From Panagrolaimus kolymaensis (taxonomy: Eukaryota > Nematoda > Chromadorea > Rhabditida > Panagrolaimidae): a stretch of 64,000 nt of DNA. This document shows positions 25,101-32,730 of this stretch, one piece after another. The stretch spans positions 186,001-250,000 of the forward strand of contig JAJQJQ010000048.1 of assembly GCA_028622995.1 (NCBI GenBank), in the 5' to 3' direction. The notes under the pieces are model-generated. The model was not told the DNA's origin. It saw only the letters and a list, made by a program, of their open reading frames with translations, and ran no database searches. Made by a program: the position numbers and the translations under genes. How positions within the stretch are numbered: position 1 is the first letter of the stretch; the number at the start of each line of letters is the position of its first letter.

Positions 25101-28100
25101 TTCAGTTACATCCATTGGCTCATCATTAGGAGGTGGTTGTGGAGGAATAGTTGAGTCCAAAGGATTGTTATTACTAACGTTCGCTCCCTGACTTTTTGAT
25201 CTTTGCAAATTGTCTTTTCTCCGCTTTCGAGCTTCTTTAGCCAAAGTGTCTGCGCTCTTTTTCTTTACTTTCGGCATTATTACAGAATCAAAAATAAAAA
25301 TGTGATTTGAATATCTACATAAAAGTAAAAAATATTTAAAAAAATTTGCAACAAATTACATGCCCAAAAAAGACGAAAATGTGCACCGTATTGAATAACA
25401 CGTGAAATGAAGGGGAAAAAATTAGTTTGGTATCCCTAAAAAAAGAATTAAAAAATAAGGAAATAAGAAAAAAATTCGATAAATAAATTTAAAAAAAAGT
25501 TTTCGATTTTTTATAAGAATCGAAATAAAAAATAAATAAAATTAATGTAAATTATGCAACGAATTTCATCACCAAAACACAGCTATGGTGAAATCACAGA
25601 TATTGCAATAGTTTATTAAAGACGTATAAATTCACGAAAGAAAAAAGCAACTATTTTTAAGAAAAATTATAAGAAATAACCATAAAATATCCTGGATACA
25701 TATTTAAAAAAAGGCAAAAAAAACCCATAAAATGCGGCGATGGGAGAAATGAAGCGACTGGTTCCAAGCATAAAAAAGTTGATAAAAAGATGGCCGCAAA
25801 AAAATCTTGGTTTGGGTGGAAACATATCAAAAAAAAATTGAAAAAAGACGGTATCGTTTATTATCTGCGCGAAAAAATGGCAAAAAAGCGACTGGCGCTA
25901 AGCATAAAAAATCAATAAAACAATGGCCGCTAAAAATCATCGGCAAGCTGGCAGCATTGCGAAAAAAAGGAATGACGAAAGAAGTTAAAAAACATTCTTC
26001 TTCTTACTTTTTTTTGCACAATAAATGAGTCTTAAATTTGAAAGATTTTGTAAATATTTGTTGATGTTTATAAGTATCAGTGATATTTTTTATAGAATGT
26101 TAGAAATCCGCAAAAAAGGACGAAGCAAAAAAGTGAAGAAAAAAACTCAAATAATTTACAAATAAAAGTACAAAAATACTCAAGTCATTTTGAGATAAAG
26201 AAAAAAATTAGCATCCAAATAATTTTTAGTTTAGAGGAAAAAAGAAATAAAGTCAAAAAACCAAAAATGTAAAATATAATGCCGATTGAAAGTGAAGCAA
26301 CCGCTGCAGCAGTTATAGAAATCGATAAAATAAAATATATAAAAAAATCGATGGCTAGCTGGCAGAATTGCGCAAAAAAAGTGAAAGGAGAAAATAAGCG
26401 GGCACTTTTTTTAGTTTATAGCAAGAGAGAAAAAAAGTAAAGAAAAAAAGCGCGCAATGCTTCATTCTCTTCAATAAAAAAAGATGTGTTATTTTCGGAA
26501 GAGAGAAAAAAAGTGAAAATATAAATAAAGATTGTGAAAGAAATCGCATCCTTTGGCGGTGGTTGATGTCGTCTTAAAATAAAGTAAAAACAATAATTAA
26601 AAATAGTTTGATTTTTTGTAAATCAGCAAGTTTCAAAATCATGTTAGAATTTTTTTAAATCGATCATAATGAAAAAATGGGAAATATGTGAGATGAAAGC
26701 TTAGCAAATAAAAAAAATTGAAAGAAGAAAATAATCGGGCATTTTCTGTTTATACCAAAACAAAAAATAGAAACGAAAAAGCTCGCGATGTTTCATCTCT
26801 TTCAATGAGAAAATAAAGGTTATTATAGAAAGACAAAAAAATAAATATGAAAAATATATGAAGATAGCACAAGCAACCGCCGCCTTCGGCGGCGGTTGCT
26901 TGCGCCCCAGACTAAAAAAATCATTGCATAAATTTCTTTTTTTATGTTAGTGAGATAAGAAAAAAAAAGCTTTTATAGTTTTTAAAAATTTAGAGTAGGA
27001 AAATATGCCAAAAAATATTTAAAACCTTCTAAAAATGATTAACAAAAGATTCATAATTAATTGCATTTAAAAAACCATAAAAATCCTTATTTTATTAAAA
27101 TTTCTCCATAATTATGAATATTTATGATACCAAAGAATTATTTAATAATATTTTAATAATATTGCCATTAATTTTATAGTTAAAAATATTAAAAAATTTT
27201 TATCACCTCCAAGAATTCGAACTTTTTTCCATTCCCAAATCCACCGCCTTTCACCATTGAGTCACACATGCAAAGGAAGGAAAAATGCAGGTTGCGAAAA
27301 AATTTTCATCGAAAGTTTTGAAAAAATTTTTACCATCAAAAAAAACGAACTGCCGGACGGTTTGCTCTATTTATAGCTTATTTATTAACATTCTAAAAGG
27401 AAAAAGATACTCGATATATATTGAAATACGTTGAGTTCGAGTTTCATAGTTAAACCTTTAGCTGGAAAAAAAGTTTTAGTCAAAAAACCGTAAAAAATCA
27501 TGAAAAATGTGTTATTAACTAATTAGTATATAAAAAGCCCAATAATAATGATTTTTAATGCTTAATAATGATGTCAAATTACATAAAAACATATAAGAGT
27601 TGAAAAAAGTAGGAAGGGAGGCATGGCTCTTTTTTTTTGTGTACTGGGGAACCAGTGGATCCACGGGTCAATTAACATTAGATAGGTATACCATAACAAT
27701 AAAATATGCCATAACAATAAAAGAAAATTCCATTTAATTTGATACCAAACACATAAGAAAAATTTAAAAAAAAGGGGCGCTTCGCGCCCCTTGATGTGGT
27801 ATTGGTGATCCTACTATCATTCTTAATGATCCAAGGATCCCTGATAATCCACCAATAGATCCATTAAATGGTAACAGGGCAGATTTTGAAAATGGTTATT
27901 AAAGTAAAACCGATTACGTATTTTCCTCTCAAAGATCCGCCACCTTATTGTTCTTAATTTATCATCCCAAAACTATACGAAAATCTTCCAAAAAGGAGAG
28001 AAAATCCACTAATATATCCATAAATAACATCCTTCTAAACTTTAAAAAGGATACACAAATATTTTTTAATTGATCCACTTAAAAAATTTCATAAGCTTCA

Positions 28101-30607
28101 TGGCTTTACATCCTTCTAAACTTTAAAAAGGATACACAAATATTTTTTAATTGATCCACTTAAAAAATTTCATAAGCTTCATGGCTTTATCGGGATTTGT
28201 AGAACTTTGAAGGTATGCGCAAAACTTTTAAAAAACAAACAAATTCTTTCAAGAGAATTGCTAATTCAAAATTTGGATAAATATTTGGTGAAAAAATATT
28301 TGGTTTGATTAAAAAAAAGGATCTCAAAAAAATTGGTGAAAAATGCTTTATTTAAAAAATGAGTCGATAATTTGTATAAAAAATAAGCTAATAAAATTTG
28401 GAAATTGATGGTAAACATTTTCAAAGTTTTTATAGAGAAAAATTAAGGAAGTAAAAAATGATTCAAAATTGTATGGCAGAGGATGAGAGAAATTTGCTTC
28501 CCTTTGCTTTGAAAAAAATTTGCAGGTTGCGAAAATTTTTTTTGCTGAAAGTTTTGAAAAAATTTTTACCATCAAAAAAACGAACTGCCGGACGGTTTGC
28601 TCTATTTATAGCTTACTTATTAACAAATCGCAAGGAAAATCCTATTCGATAAATATTGAAATTCGTCGAGTTCGAATCTCATAGTTAAACCTTTAGTTGG
28701 AAAAAAAGTTTTAGTCAAAAAACCGTTAAAAACGTACTATTAACTAATGTAAAGGTTGAAAGCCATGAAATAATGATTTTAAGCACTTAATAATGGTGCT
28801 AGAACATATAAATATGTTAGGCATTCATCTGGAAAGGGAAGGGAGGCACCCCTGTTTTTTCTTGTGTACTGGGGAACTAGGGGGATCCACATTAGATTAG
28901 GGGAGATAAAATATGCATATGACATAAAAATAGACATAATTCTCTTTATTTTGATACTAAACATTCCCCTTAAAGCAAAGAATAAAGGGGCTCTACGCGC
29001 CCCTGGAAGTGGTTTTAGTGATCCAAAACTCTTTCTAAAGGATCCAAGGATCCATAATAATTCACAAAAAGATCCATTAAATGGTGGTAACACGGGAGAT
29101 CCAACATACAAATTCTTTGAAAATGGTTATGGTTATTAAAATACACTGATAACACATTTGCTACTCAATGATCCACCTTACTGTTCATATCTTATCAACC
29201 CAAAACTCTATCAAAAGTAAAAGAATTACCCTTAAAATTAATTAATTAAATCTCAACTTTGGCCAGCGTGAGCGCTTCGCGCTCACGCTGGCCCCAAATC
29301 AAACTTTACGATAAAATTGCATAATTAAACATCCGAAAAATTATTAATTCCCCGTTTAAAATGATTCAAAAAAGATTCATAATTAATTGCATTCAAAAAA
29401 CGCATAAAACCTTATTTTATTAAAATTTCTCGATAAAAATGCTTTTTTAAAATTTACAAAAAATTTGCATAAATTATTTTAATAATAATCCCTTCCATTT
29501 TATAAATAAACATATTCAAAATTTTTTTAAAATCATCTCAAAGGATTCGAACTTTAATCCATGCGCAAAACCAACGCCTTTCACCATTGCATCACACATG
29601 CAAAGGAAGGAGGAAAAAATGCAGGTTGCGAAAAAATTTTTCATCGAAACTTTGAACACAATTTTTACATCAAAAAAAAGGAGTTCCGGTTAGTCCTGAA
29701 ATTCCCGGATCCTTAAATGAACAATCTAAAAGGAAAATCTTATTCGATATATATTGAAATAGGGGAAGTTCAAGTTTCATAGTTAAACGTTTAGTTGGAA
29801 AAAAAGTTTTAGTCAAAAAACATGTAAAAATCGACTATTAACATGTTAATAGGTTAAAAGCCAGGAAATAATGATTTTTAACCTTTAATAATGGTGCTAG
29901 AACATATAAATATGTTAGGCATTCATCTGGAAAGGGAAGGGAGGCACCCCCTAATTTTTCTGTGTATTGGGAATAAATAACAAATTTAATAAAAAAAATT
30001 AAGCATTAATAAAAACTAATTTTAAGAACAAATTTTTTTATAGACTATTTCAAAAAAAATTTTCTATGAAAATGAAAATATAAAAATAGTTAAATCTTGC
30101 CTGTCAATTTCATATAACTTTCATATCCATCTGGACAAACTTGTTTAATTCTTTCTTGTAATGAAATCGTATTTAAATAGTAATGGATTTTCTAAAAAGA
30201 AATACAAAGTTTTTATGATTCATCGTTTTTAGCAATCAATCAAAAAACTAACGGATTTTCTGCATTTTAAAGTGCCCGCATTTATGTTTTTATTTTTTAT
30301 TTTATTTTTGAGCGAATCAAACTTTTGTGAAACTCACAGAACCAAAAAAGGATTCAAGAGCAAATAAAGGATGTAAATTAATAATGGATCCAAAAATTTT
30401 TAGTCTTAAATTTAATAGTCCCTAAATTTAAATAATGCAAATTTCGTTACAGTGAAAGTGAAAAAAGAATGTAAAAAAAAATGCGGGCACTTTAAACTGC
30501 AGAAGATCCAAACTAACCACTCGAGGATTGTTTTTAACTTTATTGCCTTGGCAATGAATAGCGATGATAGAAATAATAATCAAAATTAATAATAAAAGTT
30601 TTACCAT
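16169..30607 (-). CDS. Small signal-peptide/TM protein gene split by a 13.8-kb intron
   Basis: Exon 1 30607-30518 (signal peptide, MVKLLLLILIII start, ends near HCQG), exon 2 30191-30101 (LQERIKQVCPDGYESY), exon 3 16344-16169 (DLRILCQSGGCYDEDIKHHACP, then a TM helix and a short basic tail). Phases agree and give 118 aa. Each exon matches the paralogue at 31569-32317, which has the same junctions and phases. The last intron starts with GC (ACAG|GCAAGA) and spans 16345-30100. It is almost filled by Helitron DNA, whose 3' end lies 5 nt before the acceptor. Predicted topology is a secreted Cys-containing ectodomain with one membrane pass. Function is unknown. Whether so long an intron is still spliced cannot be judged from sequence; the exons themselves are open. 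Confidence 0.7.
16392..16406. repeat. Short hairpin with TTC loop near a Helitron 3' end
   Basis: AATCGC, loop TTC, GCGATT. It is a candidate for the subterminal hairpin of the element ending at 16350, though 38 nt from the CTAG is longer than the usual 10-15 nt. Confidence 0.6.
16480..16674. repeat. 39-bp minisatellite, five copies
   Basis: Copies start at 16480, 16519, 16558, 16597 and 16636. The first four are nearly identical and the fifth is diverged. Each includes GGGAGAACCAATCATGT, which on the minus strand contains ATTGGTTCTCC, the same 11 nt that precede the terminal TAG of the element at 16350. On the minus strand it is an open frame with a 13-residue period, which I regard as accidental. 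Confidence 0.9.
17274..17310. repeat. 37-nt perfect hairpin, 17-bp stem, TTC loop
   Basis: The arm GATAGAAAGATCGGGCC pairs perfectly with its complement across the loop TTC (17291-17293). It is one of five TTC-loop hairpins in the Helitron block. Confidence 0.95.
17528..17702. repeat. 35-36-bp tandem repeat, five copies
   Basis: The unit is GAGAACCGTTAAAAAATCCA followed by CCCAAAATGGGTATTT, with small variants. It contains an ACCCA...TGGGT-type inverted repeat and, on the minus strand, ends in GGTTCTC, like the 39-bp minisatellite. Isolated copies of GAGAACCG also occur near 16460, 16859, 17346 and 17385. Confidence 0.9.
17703..18361. other. Non-coding part of the Helitron fragment
   Basis: AT-rich sequence between the tandem repeat and the 3' end of the autonomous element. 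The open frame at 17935-18120 has no recognisable content. No gene seen. Confidence 0.5.
18362..18380 (-). other. Helitron 3' terminus with palindrome
   Basis: Minus strand TGACCCGTGGATCCACTGG. The 18-nt imperfect palindrome ACCCGTGGATCCACTGGT includes the terminal CTGG and the flanking T. A direct copy of the same roughly 40-bp end lies at 27652-27690. Confidence 0.75.
19080..25277 (-). CDS. Helitron Rep/PIF1-helicase transposase (2065 aa)
   Basis: Rolling-circle transposase: HUH endonuclease nicks and joins one DNA strand, SF1 helicase unwinds. Visible order: basic N-terminus (MPKVKKKSADTLAKEARKRRK); a region around residues 180-370 reminiscent of a Ulp1-type cysteine protease (NDWILLAINVIQSKAFIYDPS) but without the catalytic His and Cys; a Cys/His cluster (CPHKHCKAF...ACC); Helitron_like_N region; Rep HUH motif GMPHLHMLL near 1044; double-tyrosine motif KYIYKYIYKGHD near 1199; PIF1-like helicase with Walker A GGGGAGKTT near 1572, Walker B LIIWDES, GGDFKQLLPV, and the C-terminal motifs INKAQGQTL and VAMSRVR. 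The C-terminus has four PQPPP(V/F)D-type repeats. No frameshift or stop. Length exceeds typical Helitron proteins of about 1400-1800 aa because of the N-terminal extension. Confidence 0.95.
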   Translation of the reverse strand: MPKVKKKSADTLAKEARKRRKDNLQRSKSQGANVSNNNPLDSTIPPQPPPNDEPMDVTEYPLPLAENMYASLAILPTSQEDDRFLDSMGNDVQNFRRVNPDFVDETAPMEVDAVEEQHNPPIIPAVHQPRLPPTSGSYMQDWFNQEMEHQASQRQAIESQNADEEFIEPPSYLGLNFNSPQMKPSLNIRQSFNDIQVTSLMGAIAGKASGGCWKRIAVLDSLYLKHFIHGNYAEIKKYLMLYMNEPELILCPINIIGNDWILLAINVIQSKAFIYDPSRIAAGMDDNTPEERHACSIIVRDLKRAGIIEKDVNYVKAKPHTHPIQVEPYNSILFILLIAEHFAFHGESKKLDDMAPNMELWRYTFLLSELFRINEHKLPAERVENLPKWLPTCFMRLQDRPAPIFDETPPELPIDNDLIDHVRIDPTAQPAVQPPVIRRSVRITMQRNGTVQTAYLCFMERKINSCRGSSTPLGLISAKINPREHYLGEMKERCPHKHCKAFLFPKESSSACCGNGTVKPVYFPPMPHRWIHLRQFREYWDDPRRYNSLMCMASTVTKISRDLGAFKVNGELYHNVGDVIPKDGVNAAFNQNYVLDANEAIGNRLIDSKRFNFKCKDVRKQKELIGLLEAMLREYHPLADMLKNMKELLAIQEQKAHELGLEVPRFFLVWENSSNARDHSRNLGFPAKEGQIFSMYRSVEGVPPPKGIMFGIEKHGSNKIRQLPHYDSHQHAAAYPLIFIFGQEGWTKGIKKLDLNFPDGQPIIGDLSQFDNIVSQALSDAVDDVFRGNDFSQVDNMVSPAVIDAMADALGTDPDDDEPEEPEDNDDEFEINSDDDDPENVDDSQPTKKNENVSMNAFNSSYLFDRTDEQKNTFNFVTGQKELSQIFIIDCHLNVVRQRLDVRERIQEDNAHQNRYDQCKNLRDALQARIDRTEELRGCKLGKTFFLNKTFRGGRRYMQERFKDNIALCNRFGMPSLFVTFTGNPYWKEIVENLRPGESWIHRPDLICRVFNLKAKAFLHEVLKTNVLGKVKAFSVSLEHQKRGMPHLHMLLIMEEGFKYETAEKIDDLIVATLPPTPTASNPYERDDEQRYCDYVNKYMVHDPVRCNSACGIGKRPGICGKDYPKPFLEETVMRSDGYAQLKRPDDGREEAFTAAGKPRNIAISNQYVVPHNRYLLLRFNCHINVEMCGGVKCIKYIYKYIYKGHDTAFISVQRANANGENGVVDYNEIVQFREMRVTGACEAVEGLLKMFVTKQSHPVQELELHLKGDHTLAFHPEDNETQLRSLVVNDGTVDGLKAVSRLTAFFKLVKLELAELARNPNIYGNDLSTRSMNLCYHQVCEHYTWRPKKKVWMCRKNKKFALGRLRTVYPSNVELYCLRELLKVVKGPTSYEDVKTYQDETTNQRIVCDTFHEAAVARHLFVDDRLCYDTMNEIIRTCTPRQCRVMFTMLLVFNEPANALNLWTMFMDSLLDNRPFTREILIRNALAHIGSILFHHQKTLEDYGLPSISDEALLDGINDTYANDNLGDGQAEYDNCNAGQQSVINKAKYSLENKNNPNVTDRENLIFLQGGGGAGKTTTYNTMIKYFRHMGFKVIAVASTGVAAVLLDGGSTAHAAFRIPLDINQVPSLPKQHPLAQQIMAADLIIWDESPMQHKSCLSHVATLIKNLLDDPEDPRGLFGNKTVILGGDFKQLLPVMRHETARASYEASLLCSELFRLNFKIHTLTTNIRSAGDPTYAAWLDDIGHGKHYVPAFGPSKVQLPDEIAVYHQKAVEDFVYPDSIFNDHDYKSAFYQDYVAGVALMAPLNATVNELNHRITSKLLGPSKDYIAINSLSNGQYAGDEYFRENIDPEILATFEHSSIPSNKLTLKVGSVVMLTRNLDIRLGLSNGTRMIVEGMHENFVICKIITGSAKGMMMPICALPNTYSDSSDDTWPEFTRTQLPLRPAFAISINKAQGQTLDKVGVIFNTDCFSHGQFYVAMSRVRARSDIRVFVRYANTKIVNGRKIPYATNIVFKEVLAVIANATHLQQSHDAPQPPPVDAPQPPPVDVPQPPPFDDPQPPPV
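25278..27650. other. 5' leader of the autonomous Helitron
   Basis: About 2.4 kb between the element's 5' end and the start codon. It contains diverged direct repeats (around 25745-25800 and 25880-25935, both with AGCGACTGG, AAGCATAAAAAA and ATGGCCGC), a related piece near 26350 (AGCTGGCAGAATTGCG), and a GC hairpin (26870-26902). The outer 450 bp are shared with the short copies. No gene seen. Confidence 0.6.
26870..26902. repeat. 33-nt perfect hairpin, 15-bp stem, TTC loop
   Basis: The arm CAAGCAACCGCCGCC and its complement flank TTC. It lies about 750 bp inside the 5' end of the autonomous copy, the same relative place as the hairpin 29261-29293 in the first short copy, but with a different stem sequence. 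Confidence 0.95.
27773..27793. repeat. 21-nt hairpin, 9-bp stem, TTC loop
   Basis: AAGGGGCGC, TTC, GCGCCCCTT. It sits about 120 bp from the 3' end of copy 2. The equivalent place in copy 1 (about 28986-29006) has a decayed version of the same hairpin (GGGGCTCTACGCGCCCC). Confidence 0.95.
28027..28189. repeat. 81-bp tandem duplication
   Basis: Two essentially identical 81-bp units (28027-28107 and 28108-28188), each starting ACATCCTTCTAAAC. The identity suggests a recent event within Helitron copy 2. Confidence 0.95.
28877..29972 (-). mobile_element. Non-autonomous Helitron copy 1 (1.10 kb)
   Basis: On the minus strand it starts TCCCAATACACAG at 29972 and ends GGATCCCCCTAG at 28877, then T and the TCCCC start of copy 2. 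It shares about 450 bp of 5' sequence with copies 2 and 3 (for example GGGTGCCTCCCTTCCC). It holds the longest GC hairpin of the short copies (29261-29293). The outer neighbour at 29973 is T, matching the T-T target seen for the others. It marks the 5' edge of the inserted block in the host intron. Confidence 0.75.
29261..29293. repeat. 33-nt perfect hairpin, 15-bp stem, TTC loop
   Basis: The arm GGCCAGCGTGAGCGC and its exact complement flank TTC. Sequence just after it (CCCCAAATC...TTGCATAA) resembles that after the hairpin at 26870-26902, so the two occupy equivalent positions. Confidence 0.95.
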
Positions 30608-31568
30608 TCTTTTTTTCTTTCAAAAAATAATATTTTTAAGCTATTTTCTAACTTTTGACAAAAAAATAAGAAAAATCAGACGGAGCAAAAAAAGTTTCGA
30701 TAGTTTTTGTTTTAAGAAAAATGAAAATTTAATCGGAGATGCGCCAGTAAAATAAATATGTTATGCAACATCGGTTTGTGGCAAAAATAAGTAACAGAAT
30801 TGGATGAGCGACTGACAAAAAATAACCTTTTTCGATGGCGACAAAGGTTAAAAAATTTTTTTTGGGTAAACACATGTTGCAAAAAAGTTAGGTGGAAAAA
30901 AATCAAAGAAAAAACTTTGAAAAGGTTGAGAAAATGTTATCGCTTGCGCAATTTTGCAACAACAACAAAAGAAAATCTTCTAAGAAAGTCGTAAAGGCTT
31001 TTGGATTGAAAAAAAAACTTCATTTTAAAGCGTAAATGTCAAAAAAATATAGGAAGACATTTGGCAGTAAAAAAACAAATATGTTAACTTGATTTGAAAA
31101 AATTTCTTAAAAATTCCATTTTTTGTCCTTTATTCTTTCTTTTTTTTGAAAAAAAGATGATCTTTTCAATTGCAAAAAAAAATATAGAAGTGATTCATTT
31201 TTTAAAGGCGTACTCTTTTTTTATTATTCCTTTTTATAGTAGAGGATCGTATTATTTTTTCAAGACCTCTTTTCAAAACTTTTTTGTTTTGTTTATTTTT
31301 TAGACTATTAAATTTATGAAACAGCTAAATGATGGCTTTTCCTGATACATGTCTTTTTTCCATTAAAATTCATTATTCATACAAAAAATTAAAACATGCG
31401 ACAAAAATAAAAAAGTTTGACAAAATATTTAAAAAAAATATGCAAATATGTATATAAAAACATTATTTGTTAAAAGTAAAAATAACAAAAAAGAGAATAC
31501 TTTAAAATCAAACGAATAAAAAAACTCAATTATGTTTAGAATTAATTATGAAAAAGTCGAAATAAATT
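30608..31568. other. Intergenic, nothing recognised
   Basis: AT-rich spacer upstream of the split gene and downstream of its paralogue. The short Lys/Phe-rich frames on both strands have no recognisable content. Confidence 0.5.
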
Positions 31569-32317
31569 TTAAATATCATCATGACTTTCTCGATCAATCA
31601 ATGGAATAAAAGAAATAATATTATTGTCGCTTTTTGAGGTTGGATTTGATTTACTTGTCCAACATTTATTGCATCCATTAACACACCAATAAACACCACC
31701 GGCGATGATGCTGATTACGAATAAAATTGAAAGAACAAAAACTATAATAGGCAGAACTCCTCTGGGCAGTGGACATGCTTGATGCTTAATATCTTCATCT
31801 GAACATCCATGAGAATGGCATAAAAGTCGTAAATCTAAAATAAATTTTTGAACTTTTTTCGGATTAGAATCATTCTAAAATTTAATTAGCAAAAAAGGTA
31901 TTTTTTTATGCAAATTTGAAGCTATATTTCAAACGGAAAAATTTGAGAAAATAATTCTTTTCGTATTTTTTTCTTCTACAAAATCGCAAAAAAAATACCA
32001 AGACCAAATAATTGTGAGTTTTAGGAAAATTCTATTTATCCCAAATTTCCCAAAATTTCTTTATTTAAATTTAAAAAGAAGTTGATCTTCATACCTGTTA
32101 ATTTCTTATAACTTTTAAATCCATCAGAGCAAATTAGTTGAATTCGTTCTTGCAAAGCTGTAACGTTTAAATTTCGATGGACATCCTAAAATAAATCAAT
32201 ATTTTAAAATTCATTGTAATGTTTTTTTTTGAAACTAACCGAAGCTTTAATTTCATCATTATTTCCTTGACAGCGAAGAGCAAAAATGAAAATAATTATG
32301 ATTAATAAAAGTTTCAT
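31569..32317 (-). CDS. Small signal-peptide/TM protein (144 aa), compact paralogue
   Basis: Exons 32317-32240 (MKLLLIIIIFIFALRCQG signal peptide), 32185-32095 (LQERIQLICSDGFKSYKKL) and 31834-31569 (DLRLLCHSHGCSDEDIKHQACP, then the TM helix IIVFVLSILFVISIIAGGVYW and a cytoplasmic tail with CNKCW). Introns are 54 and 260 nt with GT-AG ends. The ectodomain has four conserved Cys shared with the split gene at 16169-30607. The C-terminal tail is about 30 residues longer than in that gene. I do not recognise the family. The layout suggests a type I membrane protein made as a tandem duplicate. Confidence 0.8.
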
Positions 32318-32730
32318 TATTTTTTTCTCCGAAAGAAATAAATAATTTCCAGCTATTTTCAAACTTTCTTCAAAATTAAAAAAAAAGACACAAAGAAAAA
32401 GAAAAATTATTTTTAAATCAACTTTTTCGATAGTTTTGCTGCTTTTTAACAAACAAAAAGAAGTTTGAAGCAGTGAAAATAGATGTGCAACGGAGATATA
32501 ACCTTTTTTTCTTTCGAAAAAAAAACAAAAACATTTTCTTTAACTAATAAAAATGTTATAAAAACTGATGCAAAAAAATCAAAGAAGCGTTGAAACGGTT
32601 GAGAAAGGTTTTTTTTCTTCATTTTTTTGATTGAATAAAGAAACTTCACAGAAAAATTTAGCAAAAATAACAAAATAAAAGGAAAAAATAACAGAATAGA
32701 AAAATAATCAAGCTTTTTATATGTATAAAA
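32318..32730. other. Intergenic, nothing recognised
   Basis: AT-rich spacer between two minus-strand genes. No gene or clear motif. Confidence 0.5.

Larger units (their letters stand above)
18362..27650 (-). mobile_element. Autonomous-looking Helitron (9.29 kb)
   Basis: On the minus strand the 5' end is TCCCCAGTACACA (starting 27650) and the 3' end is CCGTGGATCCACTGG (ending 18362). A near-palindrome around GTGGATCCAC abuts the terminal CTGG. Both outer neighbours are T, fitting insertion between T and T, as described for the Helentron/Helitron2 group. The CCAGT near the 5' end is inverted relative to the terminal ACTGG, an asymmetric terminal inverted repeat. The interior holds one intact 2065-aa Rep/helicase ORF (25277-19080), a 2.4-kb 5' leader and a 0.7-kb 3' tail. 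Ends are shared with the two short copies upstream, which supports these boundaries. Intact coding suggests recent activity; this is inference. Confidence 0.8.
27652..28875 (-). mobile_element. Non-autonomous Helitron copy 2 (1.22 kb)
   Basis: On the minus strand it starts TCCCCAGTACACA and ends CCGTGGATCCACTGG, both shared with the autonomous element directly downstream. The 5' 400-500 bp also match (for example the region around GAACTGCCGGACGG), so it is an internal-deletion derivative. It contains an 81-bp tandem duplication and a TTC-loop hairpin near its 3' end. One T separates it from each neighbour. No coding content. Confidence 0.8.

Noticed and set aside
25807..26028. 73-codon basic frame upstream of the transposase
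   Set aside because: It overlaps diverged direct repeats of the Helitron leader, and the repeated unit explains the frame.
27220..27275. Intact tRNA gene
   Set aside because: A- and B-box-like sequences are present, but the acceptor and T stems do not pair well, so at most it is tRNA-derived.
28779..29139. Two overlapping 90-110-codon frames on opposite strands
   Set aside because: They lie across the junction of two Helitron copies and have no recognisable content.
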